This document shows positions 25,921 through 35,018 of a stretch of 64,000 bases of DNA, piece after piece (the first letter of the stretch is position 1; every line of letters starts with the position of its first letter). The DNA comes from Candidatus Iainarchaeum sp. (lineage in GTDB: Archaea; Iainarchaeota; Iainarchaeia; Iainarchaeales; GCA-2688035), in assembly GCA_002688035.1 (NCBI GenBank), contig NZBU01000002.1, positions 2,122 through 66,121 on the forward strand. The letters run 5' to 3'. Position numbers and translations under genes: made by a program. The notes under the pieces are model-generated. The model saw only the letters and a program-made list of their open reading frames with translations. It did not search any database and was not told the origin of the DNA.

Positions 25921-26825
25921 AAATGGAAAGACTAGTTTCAATCGTAATCCTCAACTGGAATGGGAAAAAAGATGTAGAACAGTGCATTGACTCACTCTAC
26001 AAGAACACTTCCTACAAAAACTTTGAAATAGTTCTCGTAGACAACGGGAGTAAAGATGGAAGCGTTGAAGTACTCAAAGAAATGAAAAAGAAAGGCCTCA
26101 TACACCAACTAATTTTGAATGATGAGAACAAAGGATTTGGCGGTGGAAACAATCAAGGCATGGCAATCGCAAAGGGAGATTATATCTTCCTACTGAACAA
26201 CGACACTTTTGTAACCAAGAACTGGTTGAAGAACATTGTTACTGTTGCAGAGGCGAAGGAGGATGTTGGAATTGTTGGCCCACACTTTCCTTTAGTGGAT
26301 AATCCTGATTTCATCTTTGGTGGGGGATACATTGATGATGCTGGAAGAGCAATAAACATGTACAATAAAGATGACAGGGATGTGGAGCAGGTTAGTGGTG
26401 GCGCCTTCCTCATAAAGAAGCCAGTGTTGGACCGAGTAGGTTTTTTTGACCCAGGATTTTTTCCAATATACTTTGAGGAAAGCGATTATTGTGCAAGAGC
26501 TAGGAGAGCAGGATTCAAGATTTTCTTCACAACAAAGAGCAAAGTGCTACATAACGAAAGTGCTTCTACCAAGCGCCAGACAAGCAAATGGCAGTATGTA
26601 ACCATAAACAAGAACAGGTTAAGGCACATGCTAATACACTTTCCAAAGTTGAGATTGGTTAAAAGTGTTTTCTGGGAGATATTGAGGTTTGTGAAAGAAC
26701 TAGGGCAGTTTAGGGCACACTGGTTGTTAGAAGCATGGTTTATCAACCTCAAAAGCACTAAAGACATTGTAAGCAAAAGGATTAATTATAAGAAAGGAAA
26801 ACTTTTTGTAGAGGCAAAAGAATGA
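25917..26825 (+). CDS. Family 2 glycosyltransferase (rhamnosyltransferase-like)
   Basis: About 302 residues from ATG 25917 (ATGA overlap) or ATG 25923. SIVILNWNGKKDVEQCIDSL, LVDNGSKDGSVE, the acidic LNNDTFVTKNW and YFEESDYCARARRAGF mark a WbbL-type GT2 enzyme. It is soluble with one weakly hydrophobic stretch. A longer open frame reaches back into the deacetylase gene but has no ribosome site there. Its role is to add a sugar to the lipid-linked glycan. Overlap with the next gene points to a coupled pathway. Confidence 0.87.
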   Translation: MKMERLVSIVILNWNGKKDVEQCIDSLYKNTSYKNFEIVLVDNGSKDGSVEVLKEMKKKGLIHQLILNDENKGFGGGNNQGMAIAKGDYIFLLNNDTFVTKNWLKNIVTVAEAKEDVGIVGPHFPLVDNPDFIFGGGYIDDAGRAINMYNKDDRDVEQVSGGAFLIKKPVLDRVGFFDPGFFPIYFEESDYCARARRAGFKIFFTTKSKVLHNESASTKRQTSKWQYVTINKNRLRHMLIHFPKLRLVKSVFWEILRFVKELGQFRAHWLLEAWFINLKSTKDIVSKRINYKKGKLFVEAKE

Positions 26826-27838
26826 TTGAGATAAGAGAAGCCACAAACCTTGAAGCAGTAAAGGAACTTGAAGGGCAATGGCGAAAACTAGAGAAAAACC
26901 TGTTTGTTTCCTTTGACTGGGTTGTTTCATGGTTTGAGTGTAAAAAAGACAGTAAACCATTTGTTCTCTCTGCATGGAACAACAACCAGCTTGTTGGAAT
27001 TGCCCCACTTGCACTAGAAAATGAGATACTGGTCTTTGCAGGACAGCAATATGGGAATCACCTTGACTTTATTTGTGAAAAACAAGAAGTTGCAAAAGCA
27101 CTTGCCAAAAAAATATTGAACAGTTCCTGGAAGCGCGTTGAATTCAAACACTTGGTGGATGAACCCCTTTTCCTAAAATCTCTGAAAGATGGACTTATCT
27201 TAAAGAAAGAACAGGGAGAAGGCAGTAATGTTATACACCTTGTAACCATGGAAAAATATTATGCAGGATTAAAGAAAAAGAACCGCAAGAACAATAGAAA
27301 TGTTCTAAGCAAATTAGAGAGAGCTTACAAAATAGAGACAAGACTTGTGGGAAAAGATGAATTTAAAGAATCCTGGAATGCTTTTGTGGAAATGCACTTG
27401 GGCAATATTGCAGCACACAAAAACAAAACCATCTTGGAACAAGGTTGGTTCCAGTGTTTCTACAAGAATACGGCACAAAGAGCTTTGGCGCACGATAAAC
27501 TATTCTTGATGGAACTTCTGCTTGATGGAAAGCTTACCGGGAGTCTATTTGGGGTAGTGCAAGGAAAAACCTTGAATGTAATGAACATTGGTTACCTGGC
27601 TGGAGAAGAAAAGCAAAGTATTGGAACTGTATTGTTCTTGAAAGCAATGGAATTGTGCTGCAAGAAGAAGATTGGGAACTATGATTTGCTTTCAGGCGGG
27701 AAAGATTATAAGGAAAAACTTGGAGCACAAGAGAAAAGCACTTTGGAATTATACTTGTTCAGAAACAAGACAAGCGAGAAAACTTTTACCCTGAAGAAAA
27801 AGGTTAAAGGATTTGGAAAAAAGGTGCTAGGTAGATGA
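26822..27838 (+). CDS. FemAB/CelD-like GNAT acyltransferase
   Basis: A 338-residue protein with the layout of the BcsL/CelD-like and FemAB families: an N-terminal domain, NRKNNRNVLSKLERAYKIE as a basic central motif, and a C-terminal GNAT domain with LDGKLTGSLFGVVQGKTL and GTVLFLKAMELCC. Such enzymes move an acyl or aminoacyl group onto an amine, in capsule, cellulose or lipid A-like pathways. With a NodB-type deacetylase two genes upstream, deacetylation followed by re-acylation of an amino sugar is a sensible guess. It overlaps the next gene by ATGA. Confidence 0.77.
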   Translation: MIEIREATNLEAVKELEGQWRKLEKNLFVSFDWVVSWFECKKDSKPFVLSAWNNNQLVGIAPLALENEILVFAGQQYGNHLDFICEKQEVAKALAKKILNSSWKRVEFKHLVDEPLFLKSLKDGLILKKEQGEGSNVIHLVTMEKYYAGLKKKNRKNNRNVLSKLERAYKIETRLVGKDEFKESWNAFVEMHLGNIAAHKNKTILEQGWFQCFYKNTAQRALAHDKLFLMELLLDGKLTGSLFGVVQGKTLNVMNIGYLAGEEKQSIGTVLFLKAMELCCKKKIGNYDLLSGGKDYKEKLGAQEKSTLELYLFRNKTSEKTFTLKKKVKGFGKKVLGR

Positions 27839-28920
27839 AGAAGCACATTGCAATAGTTCTTGGGACAAGACCCGAGATAATAAAACTTGTAGAACTCATT
27901 ACTAGATTAAAGAGTGATGATCGTGTTAAGACAACGGTTATTTTTACTGGACAACACTATGACTATAACCTCTGCCAAGTGTTCATGGATGATTTGAAGC
28001 TCCCAAAGATTGACAAAAACCTTGGAATTTCTGGAACAAGAAAAGAACAAGTCAAAAAAATGGTTTCAAATATCATTTCTTTCATCAAAGAGAACAAAGT
28101 TGATGTGGTTGTGGCTGAGGGAGACACAAACAGTGTTCTAGCAGCAGCGCTCGCAGCATACTACACAAAAACAAAGTTTGCGCACGTAGAAGCAGGGCTA
28201 AGAAGCTTTGACTCACGCATGCCGGAAGAATGGAACAGAGTTCTATCCGATAATATTTCATTTTACTCTTTCGCTCCAACAGAACTGGCTGCAAAAAACC
28301 TCCAGAAGAGCAAGTGCTACAAGGGAGGAATAGTACTAACAGGCAACACAATTGTTGAAGCAGTTCAAAAGAACCTTGAGCAAGCCAAGAAATCAGAAAT
28401 ACTAGACAAATTGAATTTACAGCCAGGAAAGTACGCCGTACTAACAGCCCACAGGCAGGAATATGTTGACACAAAAGAGAACCTGGAGCAACTGATAAAA
28501 GCACTCGGCAGAATTGATTTCGAAATAATCTTCCCAATACACCCACGCACAGAAAAAATGCTAAAAGAATTCAACTTACTCGAAAAGTTGAAGGGACTGA
28601 AGAACTTGCGCATTATAGAACCGGTTGGCTACTTTGATTTTTTGAAACTTTCTTCCAACAGCGCTTTCCTACTCTCAGATAGTGGGGGAATACAGGAAGA
28701 AGCAAGTGTTTACAAGCGATACGTCATTGTAATGAGAGACAACACTGAGAGACCGGAAATACTTGGAACTTTCGGGGAATTAACAGGTTACAACGCAGAA
28801 AAGATTGTTGACGCAGTTAGCAGAGCAGTGAACAGCAAGGGAAAACTTGATAACATTCCTTGTCCTTTTGGAGATGGAAAGGCCAGTGAGAGAATAGCAA
28901 ATATTTTGGTGGAAAAATGA
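27835..28920 (+). CDS. wecB: UDP-N-acetylglucosamine 2-epimerase, non-hydrolysing
   Basis: A 361-residue GT-B-fold epimerase that makes UDP-ManNAc from UDP-GlcNAc in the cytoplasm. Landmarks: VLGTRPEIIKLVELI, TGQHYDYNLCQVF, VVAEGDTNSVLAAALAA, HVEAGLRSFDSRMPEEWNRVL, HPRTEKML and LLSDSGGIQEEAS. UDP-ManNAc can be oxidised to the mannuronate by the UDP-sugar dehydrogenase at 60-61 kb, or used directly by the adjacent transferases. Translationally coupled (ATGA overlaps at both ends). Confidence 0.93.
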   Translation: MKKHIAIVLGTRPEIIKLVELITRLKSDDRVKTTVIFTGQHYDYNLCQVFMDDLKLPKIDKNLGISGTRKEQVKKMVSNIISFIKENKVDVVVAEGDTNSVLAAALAAYYTKTKFAHVEAGLRSFDSRMPEEWNRVLSDNISFYSFAPTELAAKNLQKSKCYKGGIVLTGNTIVEAVQKNLEQAKKSEILDKLNLQPGKYAVLTAHRQEYVDTKENLEQLIKALGRIDFEIIFPIHPRTEKMLKEFNLLEKLKGLKNLRIIEPVGYFDFLKLSSNSAFLLSDSGGIQEEASVYKRYVIVMRDNTERPEILGTFGELTGYNAEKIVDAVSRAVNSKGKLDNIPCPFGDGKASERIANILVEK

Positions 28921-29975
28921 AGAAACTGAAAGTCTTGTTCAACACTTCCAAAGGCTCCTTCGATAACCAGGGAGGCGGAGAAATACAATTACTTGAAACA
29001 AAAGCCGGTTTGGAAAAATTAGGACACAGTGTAAAGATTTTTGAGCAAGAAAATTACTCCGTTGACATTGGAAACTTTGATATATTCCACAATTTTAATA
29101 TTCATAGAGACAACTATGGTTTTGTTGCCGAAGCGAAGGCTAAGGGGGTGCCTGTTGCAATTAGCACAATTTATTGGAGTGCACTTGGACGTGCCCTGTC
29201 TTGGAACACAAGCATTTCAGACAAACTAAAGCTTGTTGGAGTAGAGTTAATCAACAGGTTTGATTTTGCAAACTTGAGCAAAGTGAGAAAAATGGTGCAG
29301 ATGGTAGATGTACTGCTCCCTAACAGTGTTGCTGAAGCAATGCAATTGGAAAAAATATTCGGTGTTGACAAGAATAAGATTAAGGTAGTACACAATGGGG
29401 TAGAAGAGAGGTTTGCAAAGGCGTCTCCAAAACTTTTTGAAGAGAATCATGACCTTGGAAGCTTCGCCCTATATGTTGGCAGAATAGAGGAGAGAAAAAA
29501 CGTGTTAAAACTAATTAATTCGTTCAACTCCCTTGAGCGAAAGGAGAAACTCGTGATTATTGGTAGTGCTGCAGAAAAAGACCAACAGTATTTTGAAAAA
29601 TGTCGGCGCACAGCAGGAGCCAACGTGCTTTTCTTACCCCCACTCCCTCATAATAGCAAGATGCTTGAGTCAATTTATGCCGCATGCAAAGTTTTCTGCC
29701 TACCGAGTTGGTATGAGACACCAGGATTGGCGGCACTTGAAGCAGGACTAGCCGGAGCAAACCTTGTTGTAACAAGTGAAGGCTGCACAAGAGAATACTT
29801 TGGAGAACACGCACTCTACGCCAACCCAGCAGACAGTAAGGATATTGCAGAGAAGATTAAGATTGGCCTGGATAAAGCCAAGGGAAAAGCCCTTAGCAAT
29901 CACATTCAAGAAAACTTTTTATGGAAGAACGCTGCACTGGAAACAGTTGAAGCTTATGCAGGAGTGGTAAAATGA
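28917..29975 (+). CDS. Family 4 glycosyltransferase
   Basis: A 352-residue GT-B enzyme. N-terminal NTSKGSFDNQGGGEIQLLET is the acceptor loop. In the C-terminal half, LYVGRIEERKNVLKLINSF and ETPGLAALEAGLAGANLVVTS carry the nucleotide-sugar site with its acidic pair. It is flanked by wecB and a large GT-B protein with ATGA overlaps on both sides, so it may use UDP-ManNAc or its derivative. Cytoplasmic face. Confidence 0.86.
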   Translation: MKKLKVLFNTSKGSFDNQGGGEIQLLETKAGLEKLGHSVKIFEQENYSVDIGNFDIFHNFNIHRDNYGFVAEAKAKGVPVAISTIYWSALGRALSWNTSISDKLKLVGVELINRFDFANLSKVRKMVQMVDVLLPNSVAEAMQLEKIFGVDKNKIKVVHNGVEERFAKASPKLFEENHDLGSFALYVGRIEERKNVLKLINSFNSLERKEKLVIIGSAAEKDQQYFEKCRRTAGANVLFLPPLPHNSKMLESIYAACKVFCLPSWYETPGLAALEAGLAGANLVVTSEGCTREYFGEHALYANPADSKDIAEKIKIGLDKAKGKALSNHIQENFLWKNAALETVEAYAGVVK

Positions 29976-31732
29976 CCAAACTACTGCTCGTAAACAGCAA
30001 GGAAGAGTTCTTTGAAGGGAAAAGTCTTGCAGGAAAAGATGCAATAGTACTTACAACAGACTACGAGGCAATGAAAGAAGCACAGAAGGCAGGCTGCACT
30101 ACAAAGATTCCAAGGGATTATTTAACATTTAAAGAGTGTGAAGCAATTGATGAGAAAGCCCAGTTTATTGACAGGCAATGGTATCGGCTTTCAAAGCAGA
30201 GGATTGTGTACAAGGGAGTAGAGCTCCCGTTGTTAGAGGAAAATACTTTGCTTGTTAGGCTCGTTTCTATACTCAAGCGTGTTTTTGCAACAAAAAAAGC
30301 AATTGAAAAGGAAAAGCCAGAAACAATTTTTTACTGCAAGGATAACGAAGTATTCAAAGAAGTTGTGAAGGGATTTGGAAAGCGCATTAAAACCAAAGTG
30401 TTTAAAGCCAAAAAAGTTGAGCGAAACTCTTTCAACAAAATTGACTTTGAGTGGATTAAGAAAAATTGGAAGCGTGCAGCAAAAAAAGTTATTACTCTAC
30501 AAGCTCCAAAAGAAGATCACAACAGAATTGTTATTGCGATGAAGGAAAGGGGTTTTGCAGGAGCACTCAAAGAAGCACTGGACAAAGATCCTAAAGTAGA
30601 ACTATTGAATCTCGACGATTTTATTCTTGAAAAAACTTTTAGCCCACATTATTGGGGAAAAGGATTTGGTGCAAGCAAAAAAGAATTGCGTGAATTCAGC
30701 CAGGCTTGGAAAGAAATGTCAAGTATGCAGGTTTTTTTAGATGCAATGAAATTCAGGAACATTGACTTACTTCCTTTACTCAAACCAATTTTCGACAGTC
30801 TTTTCAAGGAAAGATTTGGAAAGATGACCGTTCTTATTGACGCTTTTGACTTTTGGATTAAAAGAGAGAAGCCGCGTATAATAGTTCTCTGGGCCGATAA
30901 TTTGCCTGTAGAGCGAATGATGGCGCTTGTTGCAAAACAAAACAATGTTCCAACAATGGTAGTAATGCATGGCATTGTTTCAAGAGGCCCAGGCTTTGTT
31001 CCAATATATGCGGATTACCTTGCTTCCTATGGTAAGGGAGATAAAAAGATTTTCAAAAAGCTTGGGGAAGATCCCAAAAAGGTTGTTCCCTTGGGAGCAC
31101 CAAGATTTGACGAACTTTTGCACAACAAGAAAAACCTGCATACCACACATGAATTCTATGCCAAGAATTTGTTTGATAGTAGGAAGAAGATTGTGGCATT
31201 TGCAGCCCAACCTGTCATGAAAAAGAGGGCAGTAGACTTCCTTGATGACAAGGACCGAATAAATGAATTAATTATTGAAGCTTTCAATGAACTTAAAGAT
31301 GTGCAGCTTGTGATAAAGCCTCATCCTGCAGAATATCTTGGGAGCTACAACAATGTTATTGAGGCCCTTGGGAGCAGAGCCAAGGTACTGCGGGACATAA
31401 ATGTTTACGACATGCTGAATGCTTGCGAATTACTTATTACTGGAAGTTCAACCGTTGGATTGGAGGCAATGATTTTAGGAACGCCAATGATTGAAGTAAA
31501 GCCATCCAAGGCTGATGATAATTATCCTTACTGGGAGTCAGGAGCAGCACTCAAAGCAGAAACAGGGAAGCAGTTGGCAACAGCAATCAAAAAACTTTTG
31601 TTTGACAAGAAAGCACTTGCAAAAAACACGGTTAAAAGAAAGGCTTTCCTCAAAGAGTATGCAAGTGGAATTGATGGAAAAGCGACAAAGAAGACTGTGG
31701 AGTTTGTCAAAGAACTGGCTAAAAAGGCCTAA
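29972..31732 (+). CDS. Large GT-B capsule/poly(glycerophosphate)-type transferase
   Basis: A 586-residue soluble protein. The N-terminal 200 residues are unassigned and Lys-rich. The C-terminal half has a GT-B layout of the CDP-glycerol glycerophosphotransferase/capsule synthesis kind: VVMHGIVSRGPGFVPIYADY, VPLGAPRFDELL, VIKPHPAEYLG and ITGSSTVGLEAMILGTPMIEV. Similar folds occur in sialyl- and other nonulosonate transferases and in glycerophosphate or ribitol-phosphate polymerases. It is the last gene before the nonulosonic acid operon (promoter 10 bases after its stop), so it is a candidate nonulosonate transferase by position. This is inference only. Confidence 0.6.
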   Translation: MTKLLLVNSKEEFFEGKSLAGKDAIVLTTDYEAMKEAQKAGCTTKIPRDYLTFKECEAIDEKAQFIDRQWYRLSKQRIVYKGVELPLLEENTLLVRLVSILKRVFATKKAIEKEKPETIFYCKDNEVFKEVVKGFGKRIKTKVFKAKKVERNSFNKIDFEWIKKNWKRAAKKVITLQAPKEDHNRIVIAMKERGFAGALKEALDKDPKVELLNLDDFILEKTFSPHYWGKGFGASKKELREFSQAWKEMSSMQVFLDAMKFRNIDLLPLLKPIFDSLFKERFGKMTVLIDAFDFWIKREKPRIIVLWADNLPVERMMALVAKQNNVPTMVVMHGIVSRGPGFVPIYADYLASYGKGDKKIFKKLGEDPKKVVPLGAPRFDELLHNKKNLHTTHEFYAKNLFDSRKKIVAFAAQPVMKKRAVDFLDDKDRINELIIEAFNELKDVQLVIKPHPAEYLGSYNNVIEALGSRAKVLRDINVYDMLNACELLITGSSTVGLEAMILGTPMIEVKPSKADDNYPYWESGAALKAETGKQLATAIKKLLFDKKALAKNTVKRKAFLKEYASGIDGKATKKTVEFVKELAKKA

Positions 31733-31741
31733 AGGTTCAGG

Positions 31742-31764
31742 AATGTACCAAAAGCATTTATTAA
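31742..31764 (+). promoter_or_regulatory. WTTGYACCA-like element plus TATA-like box of the nonulosonate operon
   Basis: AATGTACCA (31742-31750) and ATTTATTAA (31756-31764) lie in the 54-base gap before pseB, at the usual spacing. GGGAAGAG (31773-31780) is a candidate ribosome site for ATG 31787. Confidence 0.5.
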
Positions 31765-31786
31765 CCTTTTTTGGGAAGAGTTGAAT

Positions 31787-32809
31787 ATGGTTATGGACGC
31801 AATGAAGAAGATTTTATCAGGAAAAACAGTGCTTGTCACAGGAGGCACAGGCTTCTTGGGGAGAGCACTTGTAGAAGAACTACTTAACTACGATGTGCAG
31901 AGCATCCGCGTGTTTAGCAGGGATGAGTTAAAGCACCACGAGGTTCAGGAAAAGTTTGAAAAGAACCCGAGAATTAGGAATCTTGTGGGAGATGTGCGCG
32001 ACTACGACAGGCTAAACGAGGCTGTTAAGGGAGCAGATATAGTTATTCACGCTGCCGCAATGAAGAGAATCGATTTAATCGAGTACAATGTTGCAGAGGC
32101 AATTAAGACAAATGTTATAGGAACAATGAATGTTGCAAGAAGCTGTATTGAAAACAATGTTGAGAAAGCAGTTTTTGTTTCAACAGACAAAGCATGTTCC
32201 CCTGTGAACAGTTATGGCGCAACAAAGATGCTTGGTGAAAGAGTTTTCATTGAAAGCAATTACAGTAAGGGTGAGAGTAAGACAGCTCTTATCAGTGTGA
32301 GATATGGAAATGTTCTTGAGAGTACAGGAAGTGTAATTCCTTACTTTGTTGACAAGATTAAGAAGGGAGAAGAAATTCCTCTTACAGATGATCGAATGAC
32401 TCGTTTTATCATAACACCAAAGCGCTCAGTCCAACTTATTTTTGAAGCAATTGAGCATGGTGTGGGTGGAGAATTATTTGTTCCAAAGCTGGACAGTTTG
32501 AGTCTCGTTGGTTTGATAGATTTACTGCAGGAACACTACAAGGGAAAAAGTAAAGTAAAGACAGTTGGAATTAGACCCGGTGAAAAGATTCACGAAGAAC
32601 TCTTGAATGCAGAAGAGTGCAGGAGAGCTTTCGAATTGAATGACAACTATGTTGTTTTGAGCCAGATCGATCATTACCAAAAAAATGTTAAGTATCCTTA
32701 TTTGAATGGAAAAAAACCGGTTGGCTTTTCCAAGTATGGCAGCGAAGACTTTGTGGCTGATAAAGCCAAGTTGAAGAAGCTTTTGGAAAATGCTAAAGTT
32801 CTAAATTGA
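31787..32809 (+). CDS. pseB: UDP-GlcNAc 4,6-dehydratase, inverting (PseB)
   Basis: First enzyme of pseudaminic acid synthesis: UDP-GlcNAc to UDP-2-acetamido-2,6-dideoxy-L-arabino-hexos-4-ulose. 340 residues from ATG 31787 (TTG 31781 and ATG 31793 are alternatives). The PseB/FlaA1 features are TGGTGFLGRALVEELL, HAAAMKRIDLIEYN (the M-K pair in the active site), STDKACSPVNSYGATKMLGE, RYGNVLESTGSVIPYF and DDRMTRFIITPKRSV. It begins a six-gene operon with its own promoter. Retaining LegB-type enzymes are less likely given these motifs. Confidence 0.92.
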   Translation: MVMDAMKKILSGKTVLVTGGTGFLGRALVEELLNYDVQSIRVFSRDELKHHEVQEKFEKNPRIRNLVGDVRDYDRLNEAVKGADIVIHAAAMKRIDLIEYNVAEAIKTNVIGTMNVARSCIENNVEKAVFVSTDKACSPVNSYGATKMLGERVFIESNYSKGESKTALISVRYGNVLESTGSVIPYFVDKIKKGEEIPLTDDRMTRFIITPKRSVQLIFEAIEHGVGGELFVPKLDSLSLVGLIDLLQEHYKGKSKVKTVGIRPGEKIHEELLNAEECRRAFELNDNYVVLSQIDHYQKNVKYPYLNGKKPVGFSKYGSEDFVADKAKLKKLLENAKVLN

Positions 32810-32823
32810 AGAGTTGGATTATA

Positions 32824-33972
32824 ATGCAGAAAAGGAAATCTTTTTTGCCCTATGGGCTACACTGGATCAATGAACAGGACATCAAAGCCGTCGAAGAAGT
32901 TTTGAAAGGATCTTGGATCACACAGGGTCCAAAAATAAAAGAGTTTGAGGACAAGCTCGCTAATTTTGTAGGAGCAGAACACGCTGTAGCGGTTAACAGC
33001 GGGACTGCAGCACTGGAGATTGCTGCTCGAGCCGTTGGAGTGGAAAATGGAACGGAACTAATCACTACTCCCTTGAGCTTTGTTGCAACCGCAAATGCCG
33101 CGCTATTCAACAATGCAGATGTTAAGTTTGTTGACATTGATGAGGAAACATTCAACCTTGATCCTAGTGCAATAGAAGCTGCTGTGGGGCCAGATACTAG
33201 GGCTATAGCGCCTGTACATTTTGCCGGACAGTGCGCCGAAATGACGAAAATTAGTCAAATTGCCAAAGAAAAAGGCCTATCTGTCATTGAAGATTCGTCC
33301 CATGCCTTGGGGGCAGAGCTTGATGGAAAGAAAGCAGGGGTATTTGGCGATGTGAGTTGTTTTTCCTTTCACCCAGTAAAACACATTACTGCAGGAGAAG
33401 GAGGAACCATAACAACCAACAGCAAAGAGCTGTATGAAGAACTCTTAAGGCTTAGAAATCACGGTATTACAAAGGATGCTCAAAAGAGACACGGAGCAGA
33501 CGCAGGATATGCTTATGATGTTGTGGAACTTAGCAGGAATTTTCGCATAACAGATATTTCGTGCGCACTAGCATCAAGCCAGTTGAATAGAATTGAAGAC
33601 TTCCTAAAAAGAAGACAAGAGATTGCAGACAAGTACACAAAAGCATTTGAAGGAGTTGAGGGAGTAACTACTCCGATAGTCAAGGAAAATAGAAAGCATG
33701 CTTGGCATCTTTATTGTGTGCAAGTTGAGAACAGGGACAAGTTGTTCAAGTTTTTGCGCGAGCAAAACATCGGAGTTAATGTTCACTATATTCCAATTTA
33801 CAGGCACACTCTTTACAAAGAACGTTACAACCTTAATCCAAAGGACTTCCCAAATACAGAGCATGTGTTTGAAAGAATTCTCTCACTACCAATATTCCCA
33901 AAGATGACTGATGAGGATGTAGACTATGTTATTGCAAAAGTCGAAGAGGGAATCAAAGAGGTTTCAAAATGA
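32824..33972 (+). CDS. pseC: UDP-4-amino-sugar aminotransferase (PseC, DegT/DnrJ/EryC1)
   Basis: A 382-residue PLP enzyme that aminates the C4 keto group of the PseB product. The fold markers are VNSGTAALEIAARA, TTPLSFVATANAALF, IEDSSHALGAELDGKKAG, and SFHPVKHITAGEGG, in which the Lys binds PLP. ATG 32824 is taken as start because family members begin at FLPYG. A TTG at 32806 in a TTGA overlap would add six residues. Overlaps the next gene by ATGA. Confidence 0.92.
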   Translation: MQKRKSFLPYGLHWINEQDIKAVEEVLKGSWITQGPKIKEFEDKLANFVGAEHAVAVNSGTAALEIAARAVGVENGTELITTPLSFVATANAALFNNADVKFVDIDEETFNLDPSAIEAAVGPDTRAIAPVHFAGQCAEMTKISQIAKEKGLSVIEDSSHALGAELDGKKAGVFGDVSCFSFHPVKHITAGEGGTITTNSKELYEELLRLRNHGITKDAQKRHGADAGYAYDVVELSRNFRITDISCALASSQLNRIEDFLKRRQEIADKYTKAFEGVEGVTTPIVKENRKHAWHLYCVQVENRDKLFKFLREQNIGVNVHYIPIYRHTLYKERYNLNPKDFPNTEHVFERILSLPIFPKMTDEDVDYVIAKVEEGIKEVSK

Positions 33973-35018
33973 GTGAGCTAAAAATTGGTGGAAAAAAAGT
34001 TGGAGGGAAAAACCCTTGCTTTGTAATTGCTGAAGCCGGAAGCAATCACAACAGAAAGCTCTCACAGGCAAAAAAGCTTATTGATGTTGCAGTTGAAGCC
34101 GGAGCTGATGCTGTAAAGTTTCAAACTTATTCTGCAGAATCCTTGTACAGTAAAAAAACCAAGAAAATGAAGTACTTGGAAAAAATAACTTCGGAAAAGC
34201 AAAGCGTTTGGGATTTGATTAAGGCAATTGAAATGCCGCGCGAGTGGCAATCCAAGCTCTCAAAGTACTGCAAGAAGAAAGGAATAATATTTTTGTCAAC
34301 TCCCTTTGACCTAAAAGCTGTTGACGAACTTGCTGCGCTAAAGGTTCCCGCTTACAAAATGGCTTCCTTTGAAATGCTTGACACTGTTCTCCTAAAGCAT
34401 GCTGCGAAAAAGAAGAAGCCGATGATTCTTTCAACCGGAATGGCTTCAATGGCAGAGGTAAAGGAAGCAGTTAGAACAGTTAAGTCCACGGGAAACAAAA
34501 AGATTGCATTACTGCACTGTAGCATTGGTTATCCCCCACCATTCAAGGACGTTAACCTTAACGCAATCAAAACAATGCAGAAAACATTTCCAGGGATACC
34601 GATTGGTTATAGTGATCATACAATGAGCATTGCAATTCCTGCTGCAGCAGTAGCACTTGGCGCAAAGATTGTGGAGAAACACTTTACACTAAGCAGAAAA
34701 CTTAAAGGTCCTGATCATCCTTTCGCTCTCGAGCCAAGTGAACTCAAGGCAATGGTCAAGGGAATTAGAGAAACAGAGCAAAGTCTTGGAACCGGAAATA
34801 AAAAGTTGATGGCTTCTGAGCGTGAGATGCACAAGCTTGCCAGGAGAAGCGTTGTTTCTGCAACAGACATTCCAAAGGGAACAAAGATTATTAGAAAGAT
34901 GCTTACAACAAAGCGTCCTGGTTATGGTATTGCACCAAAGTTCTTTGAAAAGCTTATTGGGAAAAAAGCAAAACGCAACATCGAAGAGGACGAAGTTTTA
35001 ACCTGGAAAGTGGTTTGA
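33969..35018 (+). CDS. pseI: Nonulosonic acid synthase (PseI/NeuB family)
   Basis: A 349-residue enzyme condensing a 2,4-diamino-hexose with phosphoenolpyruvate. The N-terminal TIM barrel (about 1-285) has IAEAGSNHNRKLSQAKKLID, AVKFQTYSAESL, STPFDLKAVDEL, GYSDHTMSIAIPAAAVALGA and EKHFTLSRKLKGPDHPFALEP. The C-terminal SAF antifreeze-like domain (about 288-349) has RRSVVSATDIPKGTKI. Context decides PseI over NeuB or LegI. It directly abuts pseF. Confidence 0.92.
   Translation: MSELKIGGKKVGGKNPCFVIAEAGSNHNRKLSQAKKLIDVAVEAGADAVKFQTYSAESLYSKKTKKMKYLEKITSEKQSVWDLIKAIEMPREWQSKLSKYCKKKGIIFLSTPFDLKAVDELAALKVPAYKMASFEMLDTVLLKHAAKKKKPMILSTGMASMAEVKEAVRTVKSTGNKKIALLHCSIGYPPPFKDVNLNAIKTMQKTFPGIPIGYSDHTMSIAIPAAAVALGAKIVEKHFTLSRKLKGPDHPFALEPSELKAMVKGIRETEQSLGTGNKKLMASEREMHKLARRSVVSATDIPKGTKIIRKMLTTKRPGYGIAPKFFEKLIGKKAKRNIEEDEVLTWKVV

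Noticed and set aside
28085..28546. A 153-codon minus-strand frame opposite wecB
   Set aside because: Leu/Cys-rich product with no motif, fully inside a confident UDP-GlcNAc 2-epimerase gene.
34929..34937. ATTGCACCA inside pseI
   Set aside because: Exact match to the promoter element but in coding sequence, with no TATA box or gene start downstream. Taken as a chance hit, like the copy at 43762-43770.
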